NCBI GenBank assembly: GCA_023954355.1 | Contig: JAMLID010000020.1 | Span: 1 to 59,515, forward strand | Direction: 5' to 3' | DNA length: 59,515 nt | Source: Oligoflexia bacterium | GTDB taxonomy: Bacteria; Bdellovibrionota; UBA1018; CAIPTA01 | In this document: piece by piece, positions 26,902 through 36,268 of the stretch | How the letters are laid out: each line of letters starts with the position of its first letter | Position numbering within the stretch: position 1 is the first letter of the stretch | Program-made: the position numbers and the translations under genes | The notes under the pieces: generated by a model | What the model saw: only the letters and a program-made list of their open reading frames with translations | Database searches by the model: none | Told to the model about the DNA's origin: nothing

Positions 26902-28899
26902 CTACTTTTTGGCTTCTTTACCTAAGAGTTTATCGGAGCCTTGTTTTCTCATATGAACAAAATCTGAAAGAATATTAATAGCTTCATCTATTTGAGGAGC
27001 ATTTCTTTCTTTCGCAAGTTCTTTAGGTGCTTTGTCTTTGTCTTCTTTCTTTTTAGTAGATTCTTTACCCCTTAAGCTAGATAGCTTGATAAGGCCTTTT
27101 TTGCTTTTTGCTTCGTTAAGTTCTTTTACGATTTCAGCAAACTTATCATTCTTTTTCACACGTTCATCAGAAAGAATTTTAAGCTTTTCAATCTCAGTAT
27201 TCAAAACAGGTTTCCATAGATTGGTACTGTTTGATTCTTTAGATAAAAAAGGTTTAATCGCATCTGGTTTCAACGAGTAGTCTAACCATTTTTCTCCAAT
27301 ATCATCAGTAGAGAAGGGGTTGGGATACGAAATATCTGCTGTTACTCCTCTGTGTTGAGTCGAGTTACCTCCAGGAATATAGAAAAGTCCTGTGGTGACT
27401 TTTAAAATCCCAAAATCTTCTTGAAGGGGTAATACTGCTTGAACAGAGCCTTTACCGTAGGTGTGGTCACCACCAACAATAATAGCCCTTTTATAGTCTT
27501 GTAGAGCACCCGCTACAATCTCTGATGCCGAAGCTGAAAGCCTACTAATCAGAACTACCACAGGGCCAGCAAATTGAACTCTTGTATCGATATCGTCTAA
27601 GAAATCAACTTCTCCTTCAGAATCTTTGGTAGCAACTATATTGCCTTGGTTTATAAATAAGCCTGCGATTTTAACTGCCTCGTCAAGCAATCCACCACTA
27701 TTGGAAGATAAGTCTAATAGTAAGCCATCAGCACCATCTTTATTTGCTTTTTCTACAAGTTTTGCCATATCACCATAGCTAGTTCTGGCGTTTCTGCCTT
27801 GACCACCGTAGAAGCCTGGAAGTTCGATTCGAGCTAGCTTATATTTTTTGTCATCAATTTTTTTCTCATAAAAATCAATTTTAGCAGCATCGTCTTCTAA
27901 ATTTACTTTGCTACGAACAAGAGTAACTGGGAAGCGAGTCACCTCGGGTTTTTCTCTTAAAATCATAAGCCTTACTGTTGACCCTGATTGTCCGCGAATT
28001 TTTCTGACCACGTCTTTAAGATCCATATCAATAACGTTTTCCATTTCGCCGCTTTTGCCTTGGCCTACAGATATAATTTTGTCTTTCGCTTGGAGCTGAT
28101 TTGACTTAATGGCAGAGCCTCCCGGGATTAATTCTTGAATAACGGTAAAGCCGTCTTCGCTACTAAGAGAAGCACCAATACCTTCAAGTGAAAGATTCAT
28201 ATTAATTCGAAAGTCTTCTGTATCAGCTGGGCCTAAATAATTTGAATGAGGGTCAAGTGCAGCGGTGAAAGCATTTACCATCCATGTATAGATGTCAGAA
28301 GGAGTTAGCTCTTCCATTCTTTTTACAATTAATTCATATCTATGAATAAGTTGCTTCTTTGCCTTTGCCATTTTGGTGTCTGCTAGCAAGTAGTTAGAAA
28401 CTTGAAAGTGGATTTGTGCGAGTTGTCTGGCTTTATATTCTTTATCGTTGGCAGCAAATTCTCTTTTTTCGGGGTCAAGTTGTAGTTCGACATTTTCATC
28501 TAGCTTATAGGATGCTCCGAGTACTTCTTTTGTATATTCGAGTTGCTCTTTTGATCTTTTAATTAATGTATCTTTTACTTTTAGAAATTCCGTGCAATTA
28601 GGCTTTTCTTTCATGGTTTTTAAAAACGCTAGAACCTTAGGTTGTAGGTCAGATACATCGGATTTCATAAGTAATGTTTTTGATGGATCTACTCTTTTAA
28701 TAAATTGCTCTGCAGTTCTTCGATTTATTTCTTCTGTTTGCACATGTACTGCTAAGTGAGTCTTAAGTAGGTATTGGGTTAGCGTTGGTACTAACTCGCA
28801 TACTAAGCCTGACTCTTGTGCTGCTTTAGATGGAGTGCCTACGAGTAGTAGGGATAAAGTTAATAGGGTTAGACTGGTTCTTTTGATTTGCTTCAACAT
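26902..28899 (-). CDS. prc: Carboxy-terminal (tail-specific) processing protease Prc
   Basis: 665 residues, matching the long Prc/Tsp type. Signal peptide about 1-26. A helical N-terminal domain (about 27-215) precedes a PDZ domain (about 235-320; G-I-G-A-S-L and K-D-K-I-I-S-V) and the S41 protease core with nucleophile Ser in S-A-S-A-S-E-I-V and the general base Lys in H-T-Y-G-K-G-S-V. The C-terminal 130 residues are the Lys/Glu-rich tail domain of Prc. It degrades or trims periplasmic and outer-membrane proteins from their C-termini. Apparently monocistronic. Confidence 0.93.
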   Translation of the reverse strand: MLKQIKRTSLTLLTLSLLLVGTPSKAAQESGLVCELVPTLTQYLLKTHLAVHVQTEEINRRTAEQFIKRVDPSKTLLMKSDVSDLQPKVLAFLKTMKEKPNCTEFLKVKDTLIKRSKEQLEYTKEVLGASYKLDENVELQLDPEKREFAANDKEYKARQLAQIHFQVSNYLLADTKMAKAKKQLIHRYELIVKRMEELTPSDIYTWMVNAFTAALDPHSNYLGPADTEDFRINMNLSLEGIGASLSSEDGFTVIQELIPGGSAIKSNQLQAKDKIISVGQGKSGEMENVIDMDLKDVVRKIRGQSGSTVRLMILREKPEVTRFPVTLVRSKVNLEDDAAKIDFYEKKIDDKKYKLARIELPGFYGGQGRNARTSYGDMAKLVEKANKDGADGLLLDLSSNSGGLLDEAVKIAGLFINQGNIVATKDSEGEVDFLDDIDTRVQFAGPVVVLISRLSASASEIVAGALQDYKRAIIVGGDHTYGKGSVQAVLPLQEDFGILKVTTGLFYIPGGNSTQHRGVTADISYPNPFSTDDIGEKWLDYSLKPDAIKPFLSKESNSTNLWKPVLNTEIEKLKILSDERVKKNDKFAEIVKELNEAKSKKGLIKLSSLRGKESTKKKEDKDKAPKELAKERNAPQIDEAINILSDFVHMRKQGSDKLLGKEAKK

Positions 28900-29024
28900 T
28901 TAAATAGGATACGCCTATCTAGGACGACTCACAAATCAGAAAATCGTCTATATCCTTACAGATACAGAGACAAATTAGAGCTTTAAAGTATTTAAGTCGG
29001 GGATGGATTTACCGATAAGTAGGA

Positions 29025-29681
29025 ATGAAGAATTTTCTTTTTCTATTGGCTATGCGTAAAACACTTTTCTTCTTGAGCATTTTTCTCGTTTACTCGGTTT
29101 CCGATTCACACGCTAAGGAGTTCGAGATTTTCGATGGTAGAATGTATAATAATAAGTTTTATCCCCTTGTAGATATCATTGAGTGGGGCGAGCAAAATGG
29201 TGAGAAACCGCATATCGAATTTCATGTTCATATGAAAGATAAGCCTGTAGGAATTAGTGTGGTTCCGGGTGATAAGTCAGGTAAACCCGTACTCTGGATT
29301 ATGTACGACTTAAGTTTCAGGGGCGAAAAAGTTTGTCGGCATGTACTAGCGCCAGCACATTTTAAAGAAGGTATGAAACTCTACACATATAGAGATGATT
29401 CAGACTCTGATTACGATAATATCTTTATTAGCTCTGAGCCGATGAAAGGTAAATATCTAAAAGACTATACTATGCCAAACTACCAGGCTTGTGATGATGA
29501 GTTTGCGTCAAATTACCCAGGAGCGGATTCACCTGTGAAGCAAGAGAGAAAGCTCTCTGCTGAAAGTTCTGCCCAAAAAGCTAGCGATGCGGCGGTAGTA
29601 GTACCTGGTGCAAACAAGCCACCCGAGCCGAAAAATATTGGCTCTGACTATGAGAACCAAGCTGTTCCATTTTCCTTTTAA
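29025..29681 (+). CDS. Secreted protein of unknown function
   Basis: 218 residues. A Sec signal ends at D-S-H-A near residue 30; an internal Met at residue 10 (position 29052) would give a more conventional signal peptide, but neither start has a good Shine-Dalgarno. The mature domain (about 31-165) is beta-rich with a Cys pair (V-C-R-H and A-C-D-D). The last 50 residues are Ala/Pro/Ser-rich and probably disordered. No family recognised. Confidence 0.6.
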   Translation: MKNFLFLLAMRKTLFFLSIFLVYSVSDSHAKEFEIFDGRMYNNKFYPLVDIIEWGEQNGEKPHIEFHVHMKDKPVGISVVPGDKSGKPVLWIMYDLSFRGEKVCRHVLAPAHFKEGMKLYTYRDDSDSDYDNIFISSEPMKGKYLKDYTMPNYQACDDEFASNYPGADSPVKQERKLSAESSAQKASDAAVVVPGANKPPEPKNIGSDYENQAVPFSF

Positions 29682-29711
29682 TTTTACCTCATTCCGGTTA
29701 GATAAAGGGGT

Positions 29712-29969
29712 ATGAAAAAAGTAATCGTTTATACTTCACCATCTTGTCCATATTGTGTTCGTGCAAAGCAGCTTTTATCTCAAAGAAATATTTCGTTTGA
29801 AGAGGTAATGATTCCTTGGGATGACGAAGCTGGGTGGGAAGCCATGATTAAACGTTCAGGAATGAAGACAGTCCCGCAAATTTTTGTCGAGGATAAATGT
29901 ATAGGTGGGTATACAGAATTATCTAAATTAGACTCAAGTGGTGAGTTAGTGAGTTTATTAAACAGCTAA
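29712..29969 (+). CDS. grxC: Glutaredoxin
   Basis: 85 residues. Active site C-P-Y-C at residues 12-15, the cis-Pro T-V-P-Q-I-F and the G-G-Y-T-E-L glutathione-binding turn are all present, as in GrxC. It is a glutathione-dependent disulfide reductase of the cytoplasm. It follows the secreted protein gene by 30 bases on the same strand, so they may share a transcript. Confidence 0.94.
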   Translation: MKKVIVYTSPSCPYCVRAKQLLSQRNISFEEVMIPWDDEAGWEAMIKRSGMKTVPQIFVEDKCIGGYTELSKLDSSGELVSLLNS

Positions 29970-29984
29970 AATAATTTAAGTCTT

Positions 29985-31181
29985 TTATACGTTCTTAGAA
30001 GCAGATTTTACGCGTTCAGCAGCTTGCTCTTTCATTTGATCGGCAGCATCTTTTTCGGTTAGCATAAATTGGAAAATTCTCTGAACTAATTCAGGATTAA
30101 CTTCTTGTACCGCATCTGCGTCTTGAACAAGATCATAGATATAATCAAAGGCATCCTTAGGTGATAGATCTGTTCCCGTTTGTTTCCCTGTACACAGGCG
30201 GTCAAAGAGGTTTGCTAGGTGAAGTAAAGCCGAACTCTCATCAATTGCAGTGCCTTTTAAAGACTTAGGGAATCCTGAACCATCATAGTTTTCATGATGT
30301 TCGGCGATCATTCTAAATACTCTTGGATGAAATTCAGTATCACTCTCTTTTAAAATTGCTACAGATGCATCGACATGTTTTTCGTACTCTGTTCTGTCTT
30401 CTGTAGACCATTTTTGCTCTGGTCTAGAGAGTACACCAGGCTTAACCCTAACTAATCCAATATCATGAAAAATTGATGCTACTGTAAGATCTGCAAGAAG
30501 TTTATCATCAGTATATCCTAGGGCTAGTCCGAACATTACTGCGACGGTTCCTACGAGTACGCTGTGCTCTATTTCTTCTTGAGAATTTCTTAATGCTATA
30601 ATTTCTTCGTAGATATTGCTATCTTGTGCGGCAATCATGAGAATTTCATCGGTGATTTCTTTGCACCGTTGTAATCCTTCTTTTCTGGCGGCTTCACCTC
30701 TAGTAGTAATTTGATTCAACGCTCTTAATACATCCTGACTTACAGAAGACAACACTTGTGCTTTTTCTTCTGGAGTTAGCTCTTCATCTTCTATTGCATC
30801 TCGTACTAGCTCGGCTTCCTCACTTTTAACTATAGTTTCTTCTAGGGCTTCGTTAGTTGGAGAAAGTTTTTGTTCTGAATTTTTTTCTTCTACTTTTTGT
30901 ACAGCCTTTTCTATTTCTTCAACAGGGTCTTGACCGGTAGTTGTAAGGTACTCTGCGTATGAAGCAAATACTTCTTGAAAGTTATTTGGTACCCATAACT
31001 CAAGATGGTTTTTTTCTAAAATTTGCTGATATTTTTCTAGCCCGAGTGGGTCGCCCGGCAAGCGTATAGGGATGAATTTATTATTTTTTTTTAAAAATAA
31101 AAAAAGTGGAAAAGGAGCACCATCCTCGGCTTTCAGCTTTTTAACTGAAACGGGAAACATTTTTGCTGGATCAGCCTTCAA
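29985..31181 (-). CDS. HD-GYP domain protein with divergent GYP motif
   Basis: 398 residues. N-terminal domain (about 1-80) resembles that of other Bdellovibrio-type HD-GYP proteins, followed by a Glu-rich helical linker (about 85-150). The HD-GYP domain (about 195-375) has the metal ligands H206, H239-D240, H269, H295-H296 and D327, and D300-G-S-G-F-P in place of D-G-x-G-Y-P. Such enzymes hydrolyse cyclic-di-GMP; Phe in place of Tyr occurs in some and the B. bacteriovorus HD-GYP protein Bd1817 is described as lacking the tyrosine too. Its ATG overlaps the stop of the 1180-residue protein by four bases, implying coupled production. Activity is probable but not certain. Confidence 0.88.
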   Translation of the reverse strand: MKADPAKMFPVSVKKLKAEDGAPFPLFLFLKKNNKFIPIRLPGDPLGLEKYQQILEKNHLELWVPNNFQEVFASYAEYLTTTGQDPVEEIEKAVQKVEEKNSEQKLSPTNEALEETIVKSEEAELVRDAIEDEELTPEEKAQVLSSVSQDVLRALNQITTRGEAARKEGLQRCKEITDEILMIAAQDSNIYEEIIALRNSQEEIEHSVLVGTVAVMFGLALGYTDDKLLADLTVASIFHDIGLVRVKPGVLSRPEQKWSTEDRTEYEKHVDASVAILKESDTEFHPRVFRMIAEHHENYDGSGFPKSLKGTAIDESSALLHLANLFDRLCTGKQTGTDLSPKDAFDYIYDLVQDADAVQEVNPELVQRIFQFMLTEKDAADQMKEQAAERVKSASKNV

Positions 31182-34100
31182 GCAACGTTACTCCTTTCTA
31201 TTTCTTGGCTCGTTAAAATTGTTTCTATAGAGCTTATGATCTGCTTCATTATAGTTTCTTCAGAATCTATTCTAATGCTTTCAGGAACACCTCTCAAATA
31301 TAAATAACCTAAGTTTTTCTTATCAATAGACTGTGTATCTATAACAGGAATCACTATGGCTCCTACTGTATTTACGATCTCACCCTTCTGTAGGCCTCCA
31401 GGTGTATTATAGAATACCTCAAAATCTTGGGTTTCTGTGGATTCTTTTAAAAAACCTACTGTGGCGGGCGCGAGTGCATCTCGTAAACAGGTAAGTATCT
31501 TGGTCATAGCTTTTTCGCGGTATTGCGCCATAGAAACGGCATCACTTAATACAACGAATAAACCTATTCCGTAGCTTGGACCTTTCGGCTCCAGTTTTTC
31601 TTGTTGCCGAATATTTGCTGCTTTTTCTTGCTTTTCTTGACTGTCTTTCTTCTTTTTTCTTCTTTCTAAGAATTCCTGATACTTTTTCTGTTTTTTGAAG
31701 TCTGTTGCAGGTCCAATAGGGGGTTCTTGCTCTTCGCTAGCAACTTCTAAAAGCTGTTCCCTTTCTTCCTCTAAGGCTTTAGCTAGAGAAGAAATTTTGG
31801 CTGCAATAGCGTCTTTTTCTTGTTGGCTTTTTTTCTCTGCCTTTTCTTTCTCTAAAGCCTCTAATTCTTTTTCAATTTCGTTGCTGTTTAGTTTACCTTG
31901 CTTCTTAATTTCTTCAGGCGGTTCAATTTCTGATGATGTTTCTGATAGTTTGATTTCTTCTTTGGTTCTATTTTCTCTCTCATCTTGTACACTTGAATCA
32001 GATTCAATTTCTTCTGCAGAAGTCTCAGTTATTTCATCGATTTGTATTTTTTCTAACTCGGCATCTAAGCTATTTTGTAGATTTTTATACTTATCAGCGA
32101 GATCTTTAGAGATTTTTTTATCCTTTGTCTTATTAAGTTCACTTGATTCTTCTATATGATCTTCATTGATTTCATTTTCTGAATCACTCTTTTCATTGTC
32201 TATAATTTCTGAAGCAATTTTTTGCTCTTTTAGAATATCTTTTAAATTATCTAAGCTCTTTTTTGCTTCTTTTTTCTTTTGGGTGTTTTCACTTTTAGTG
32301 GGCAAGCTTTCTGCTTCTTTAAATAATTTTTGTAAATTCAATAAATAATCTTTAACATCTAAGGGTAAATCTTTTTCACTATTAATTTGATTAAGTTTGC
32401 CACCCCTAAACTCCCACTCTTTTGTTTTTGATTTTAATTCGGGCGTTGATAAGCCTTCATAAACCCAAATTGGTAAGATGTCTTTAATGGCTTTAAAGCC
32501 TTTATAGCGATGTTCACCTCCAATATATATATAATACTTTTCAACTGCTTCCCACGCACCCTCTATTGGATTAATTTCTGACTGTGGTTTGTAAAAGTAG
32601 TCAGATTCATTTTTTTGTTTATTTTTTTCAGTCTGCTTTTTCAAAGAGCCCAATTTTTCTTCTTCTTCTTCGCTCTCTACGTTTTCATCAGAATCATAAG
32701 CATTTCTTTTTATTTCTTTGGCTGAAGAGTTGTGCTCATTTTTTTGCGACCAGGTATTTTCTGGATCTTCTTCGCTCAAGTCATGTTCATTAAAGTCAGA
32801 CTTATTTTCTGTGTCTTCTAATCTTTCTGAATAGGCTTCTAGCTGTTGCAACTTTTCTTTTAGAGAGTCTATTTTAGATTTTTTTGCCCGTTTTTTTAGC
32901 TCCTTGGGACTAATGTCTTCGGTCAATGGTATATCAAGATCTTTTTTTAATTTATCTATTTGTTCTTCATTAATTTCTTCAATATTTTCTTCTACATCTT
33001 CTTCGATGCTTTGAAGTTTATCTAAAAGATCTTTTTTCTTTTTATCAAGCAGGTTTTTTTTCTCTGCGGTTGATCTTACTTTTCTTTCTTTTTGATTATG
33101 AATTTTTTCTTCTTTATTTCTTTTCTTTTTAGCATCATTAATACTTCTTACATTATCTTTTTCTATAGATTCTTTTGTGTCTACGCCCTCTGCTATATCT
33201 TCTTCTATTATTTCTGATTCATTAGTGTCGCTATATTCGCTTTTGCCTAAGCTATTTGATTTATTTAGCGCATTCTTTAGAGAATCTAACTTCGATCCTA
33301 GAAGATTTTTCTTTTTATTTTTTAAAGAAGCGCCTTCTTTTTCTTTCTTATTCTTATCTTTTTCGTTAGTAGTATTTTTTTCTTTTTGCTCAAACTTTTT
33401 TTCTTCTTTTTTCTTTTTTAAATATTCTAAAGGATTAAGGGTAGGCTTTTCTTTGCTTTCTACTTTATCATCTTCAAAAGATTTTTTTATAGAAGAAATA
33501 TTTTTTTCTTTTTTCGTTGTGAAATCTTCCTCATTTTTAGCATTTTTTTCATTCGGCTGAATTTTACTAGTAAATGGATTTGCGGTATCTTTTAGGCCAC
33601 CAGTTTTGTTGTTGAATTCTATGCTATCTTTATTGTCGTCTTTTAATTTATTATTGAACGCAGCTTCTTCATCGGGTGTTTTTTTTGTTAAATTTTTCTT
33701 GAGCGTATTGTTTTTTTCATTTTCATCACCGGCAGCACTTGCCTCAGGATTTTCTTCTATTTTTTCTTTGTCACTCTTACGAGTTCTTCCTGAGGATTTA
33801 AAACTTTTATCAACGTTCTCTTCAGCTTGAGGGCTATCTTCTGCTATACTGATTTCGCCATTCTCAGAGGTTTCAATTTTACTTGCGAGTTCTTTTTTAT
33901 TTTCTTTATAAGATAGCTTTGGTTTTTCAGACTGAAACTGCCACTTTCCTGTATGTTCATTGAAGTTAGGTTTTTCTCCGTCGTGAACCCAGCCATCTTC
34001 TGATGAATCTGATGACTTTTTATCTTTTTCGTCTTTTGGAACCCATCTCCAACTATTGGCTTTTTCTCCTTTGTCATCATTGGGTTTCCATTCACCACTT

Positions 34101-34720
34101 TCAGGTGCTGGACCTTCTAGTTCAATTTTATACTTTTTACCGTGCTTTTTTACTGTGGAATTCTTAAATAAAAATGTGTCTTTTTCTAACGACAGAGCGG
34201 GTTTTTTATTAGATTCTATGCCATTAGAATTGTCTTGATTGTCAGAGTTGCCGCTCTTACTTGTGTCTTTCTTAAAAACAATTTTTTCTTCGGCTAATCG
34301 TTTTTGTTCTAGCTGTTTTTTTATCGTCTCGATCGCTTTAATTTGTAGGTTGGCTTTGAATTGAATGGTTCTGGCCGGAATTGGATCTTCTAAATAATCT
34401 GTGATTCCTAGTTTAGAAACCAACATACTCAATTGAGGGTTTTTGATCTTAGAGTAGACGAGAGTTTTGACAACTCCTTGTTTTATGAAGTTTTCAATTT
34501 TCTTCACTAAAGATATGAGTTGTGGAATATCTTTGTTTTCGTTTACTCCAGAAATAAGCATGCAGGGTTGATGATGCGCAATGAGTTGTGTAGCTTCATC
34601 CATACTATTAACGTTAGTAATTTCAACATTAGGTTTTTCTTCTAATACCTTCAGCATTTCCTGTATAGGAGCAGCTATAGGCATTAAAACAATGACCTGA
34701 TTTTTTGAAAGTTCTGCCAT
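31178..34720 (-). CDS. Giant Lys/Glu-rich protein with pseudo-receiver-like N-terminus and folded C-terminal domain
   Basis: 1180 residues. Residues about 6-125 alternate strands and helices like a response-regulator receiver fold but without an acidic phosphorylation site (the expected strand ends M-L-I-S-G). Next is a stretch with four Trp-centred units (W211, W224/W226, W244, W260), then a very long Lys/Glu/Ser/Asn-rich region with coiled-coil potential, broken by a second aromatic island near 708-800 that has an I-W-V-Y-E-G-L segment. The last 135 residues (about 1044-1180) form a compact alpha/beta, GAF-like domain. No signal peptide or membrane span, so cytoplasmic. The gene follows the coiled-coil protein gene by 19 bases and overlaps the HD-GYP gene by four. 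A scaffold for signalling is an inference from architecture and context only. Confidence 0.72.
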   Translation of the reverse strand: MAELSKNQVIVLMPIAAPIQEMLKVLEEKPNVEITNVNSMDEATQLIAHHQPCMLISGVNENKDIPQLISLVKKIENFIKQGVVKTLVYSKIKNPQLSMLVSKLGITDYLEDPIPARTIQFKANLQIKAIETIKKQLEQKRLAEEKIVFKKDTSKSGNSDNQDNSNGIESNKKPALSLEKDTFLFKNSTVKKHGKKYKIELEGPAPESGEWKPNDDKGEKANSWRWVPKDEKDKKSSDSSEDGWVHDGEKPNFNEHTGKWQFQSEKPKLSYKENKKELASKIETSENGEISIAEDSPQAEENVDKSFKSSGRTRKSDKEKIEENPEASAAGDENEKNNTLKKNLTKKTPDEEAAFNNKLKDDNKDSIEFNNKTGGLKDTANPFTSKIQPNEKNAKNEEDFTTKKEKNISSIKKSFEDDKVESKEKPTLNPLEYLKKKKEEKKFEQKEKNTTNEKDKNKKEKEGASLKNKKKNLLGSKLDSLKNALNKSNSLGKSEYSDTNESEIIEEDIAEGVDTKESIEKDNVRSINDAKKKRNKEEKIHNQKERKVRSTAEKKNLLDKKKKDLLDKLQSIEEDVEENIEEINEEQIDKLKKDLDIPLTEDISPKELKKRAKKSKIDSLKEKLQQLEAYSERLEDTENKSDFNEHDLSEEDPENTWSQKNEHNSSAKEIKRNAYDSDENVESEEEEEKLGSLKKQTEKNKQKNESDYFYKPQSEINPIEGAWEAVEKYYIYIGGEHRYKGFKAIKDILPIWVYEGLSTPELKSKTKEWEFRGGKLNQINSEKDLPLDVKDYLLNLQKLFKEAESLPTKSENTQKKKEAKKSLDNLKDILKEQKIASEIIDNEKSDSENEINEDHIEESSELNKTKDKKISKDLADKYKNLQNSLDAELEKIQIDEITETSAEEIESDSSVQDERENRTKEEIKLSETSSEIEPPEEIKKQGKLNSNEIEKELEALEKEKAEKKSQQEKDAIAAKISSLAKALEEEREQLLEVASEEQEPPIGPATDFKKQKKYQEFLERRKKKKDSQEKQEKAANIRQQEKLEPKGPSYGIGLFVVLSDAVSMAQYREKAMTKILTCLRDALAPATVGFLKESTETQDFEVFYNTPGGLQKGEIVNTVGAIVIPVIDTQSIDKKNLGYLYLRGVPESIRIDSEETIMKQIISSIETILTSQEIERSNVA

Positions 34721-34739
34721 TTAATTGCCCAATTCTGAC

Positions 34740-36203
34740 TTACGCGGCTTTGGTTCCCGTCTGTTCCATTAATTGATTTAAGCGCTTACTAATCTCTTTA
34801 TTTTGTCGTTTTTGTTCGTCTAATTGTTTTTCAAGTTGGACAACTTTAGAGTTTGTGCCTCCAGAGCTTTGTCTAAGTTTAGTTTCTAATTCTTTCACTT
34901 TTTTTACAGATTCATCTTTTATATTGATTGCTTTATCCACTAATCCCATTAGTTCTTTTTCTTTTTCTTGGTATGTGGCGATTTCCTGCTCTAGGCGTTT
35001 GATATTGTCTTTAAAGCCTTGTAGCTGGTTGTCTTTGATTCCTGAAATTACTCCCATCTTCATCGGGTCTTTAATCTCTTCTATTTCTTTATTTAATTTA
35101 TTAATTAGTTCTTCTCTTTGCTTTAGGGTGCTTTCAAGAGACTCAATTTTACTTGTTAATAAGGCATCGCTTTTTGTATTAGCGCTACTAGTCGGTACCA
35201 CTGGCTCTGCTTTTTCTTTCATAGCATCTTCGTTTCCAAAAACTACAGCTTGTAGAAAATCATTATTTTCTTCATTACTTTTTACTACCGTAACTTCATT
35301 ATCTGTTTGTTTGGGATCAGCACTAATTTTAGTAACTGTGTCTGAGAATTTTTTCTTAAAGCCACCCTTTATTACTCGTTTTTCTTGAGGAGTGCTAGTC
35401 TGAATAGATTGTATGCTTTTGTATGAGTATTCAGAGGCATCTTTATTGCTATCAATTGCTACAGCTTTACTATTCGTTTGTGCTTCTATAGTCCATTCTG
35501 GAGAATTGGTTTTAAAAAATAGACAGACAATTTCAAGTCTGCTTCCAGCTTCAATGTATCTAATTTCAAAAAAATCTGCACTTGTTCTGGGCATGGCTAG
35601 CACTGCATTTGTTTTAAGACTAGCCAGCTTTTCTTTGGGTAAGTCAAAAGAAATTGACAAGACAAAACCTTTCGCATCTATTCCAGCCTGGAGATCTATT
35701 TTTTCTCCGGTTCCATTTTCTCCAGCTGAAGGCAGATTTTGCACACCAAGAAAAAGTAGTGACTGTAGTGATGCCCATACATCTACGGCAAGTTCGGGAG
35801 TGAGGTTAGTTTTTGCTAGGTTAAATACAGGATCAGTCTTACTGCCAAGGCTATTGGCATTGAAGTAAGACTCTGAATATAAAGTGCTTCCTTTTTCTAA
35901 ATACGCTTTAGCTCCTACTTTTCTTTCATTTTCTAAGAGAGAGAATATGTAGGGCTGAAATTTATCAGCGTCTACTTTTGATCGAAAATAAAGAACTGTA
36001 CAATCATGGCTAGTGGAGTTTACGGCCTCCATGAAATCAAATTTCATTTTTACTTCATCAGGGCAGATTACCAGTGAAGGTCCGTTTTTTAGATCTTCAA
36101 AAATTGTATTGATACTTGAAATATCAACGGCAACCGCAGATGGAATATAAGAGTCCTGTAACTGAAAACTAGCGCTTTTAATTAGAAATACTTTCTTTGA
36201 CAT
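34740..36203 (-). CDS. Protein of unknown function with C-terminal coiled coil, first gene of HD-GYP operon
   Basis: 487 residues. Residues 1-230 appear to be an alpha/beta globular region with a repeated pattern of strand and helix, unrecognised. About 230-350 is Ser/Thr/Asn/Lys-rich and probably disordered. About 350-485 is a strong coiled coil with long Glu/Lys/Leu heptads and a break near K-D-P-M-K-M-G. No signal peptide or membrane span. It heads a three-gene operon with the giant protein and the HD-GYP protein, which suggests an assembly partner for them. GGGGGAAGAA lies directly upstream of the ATG. Confidence 0.68.
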   Translation of the reverse strand: MSKKVFLIKSASFQLQDSYIPSAVAVDISSINTIFEDLKNGPSLVICPDEVKMKFDFMEAVNSTSHDCTVLYFRSKVDADKFQPYIFSLLENERKVGAKAYLEKGSTLYSESYFNANSLGSKTDPVFNLAKTNLTPELAVDVWASLQSLLFLGVQNLPSAGENGTGEKIDLQAGIDAKGFVLSISFDLPKEKLASLKTNAVLAMPRTSADFFEIRYIEAGSRLEIVCLFFKTNSPEWTIEAQTNSKAVAIDSNKDASEYSYKSIQSIQTSTPQEKRVIKGGFKKKFSDTVTKISADPKQTDNEVTVVKSNEENNDFLQAVVFGNEDAMKEKAEPVVPTSSANTKSDALLTSKIESLESTLKQREELINKLNKEIEEIKDPMKMGVISGIKDNQLQGFKDNIKRLEQEIATYQEKEKELMGLVDKAINIKDESVKKVKELETKLRQSSGGTNSKVVQLEKQLDEQKRQNKEISKRLNQLMEQTGTKAA

Positions 36204-36268
36204 TTTTTCTTCCCCCTCATAGTCTGATCGGAAGAATACCCTTAGGATTCAAGGAGTTTTGAGATTTT

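Noticed and set aside
31695..35868. Many plus-strand open frames opposite the giant protein and coiled-coil genes
   Set aside because: They are Ser/Phe/Leu-rich shadows caused by the Lys/Glu/Asn codon content of the minus-strand genes. None has a ribosome binding site or a recognisable domain.
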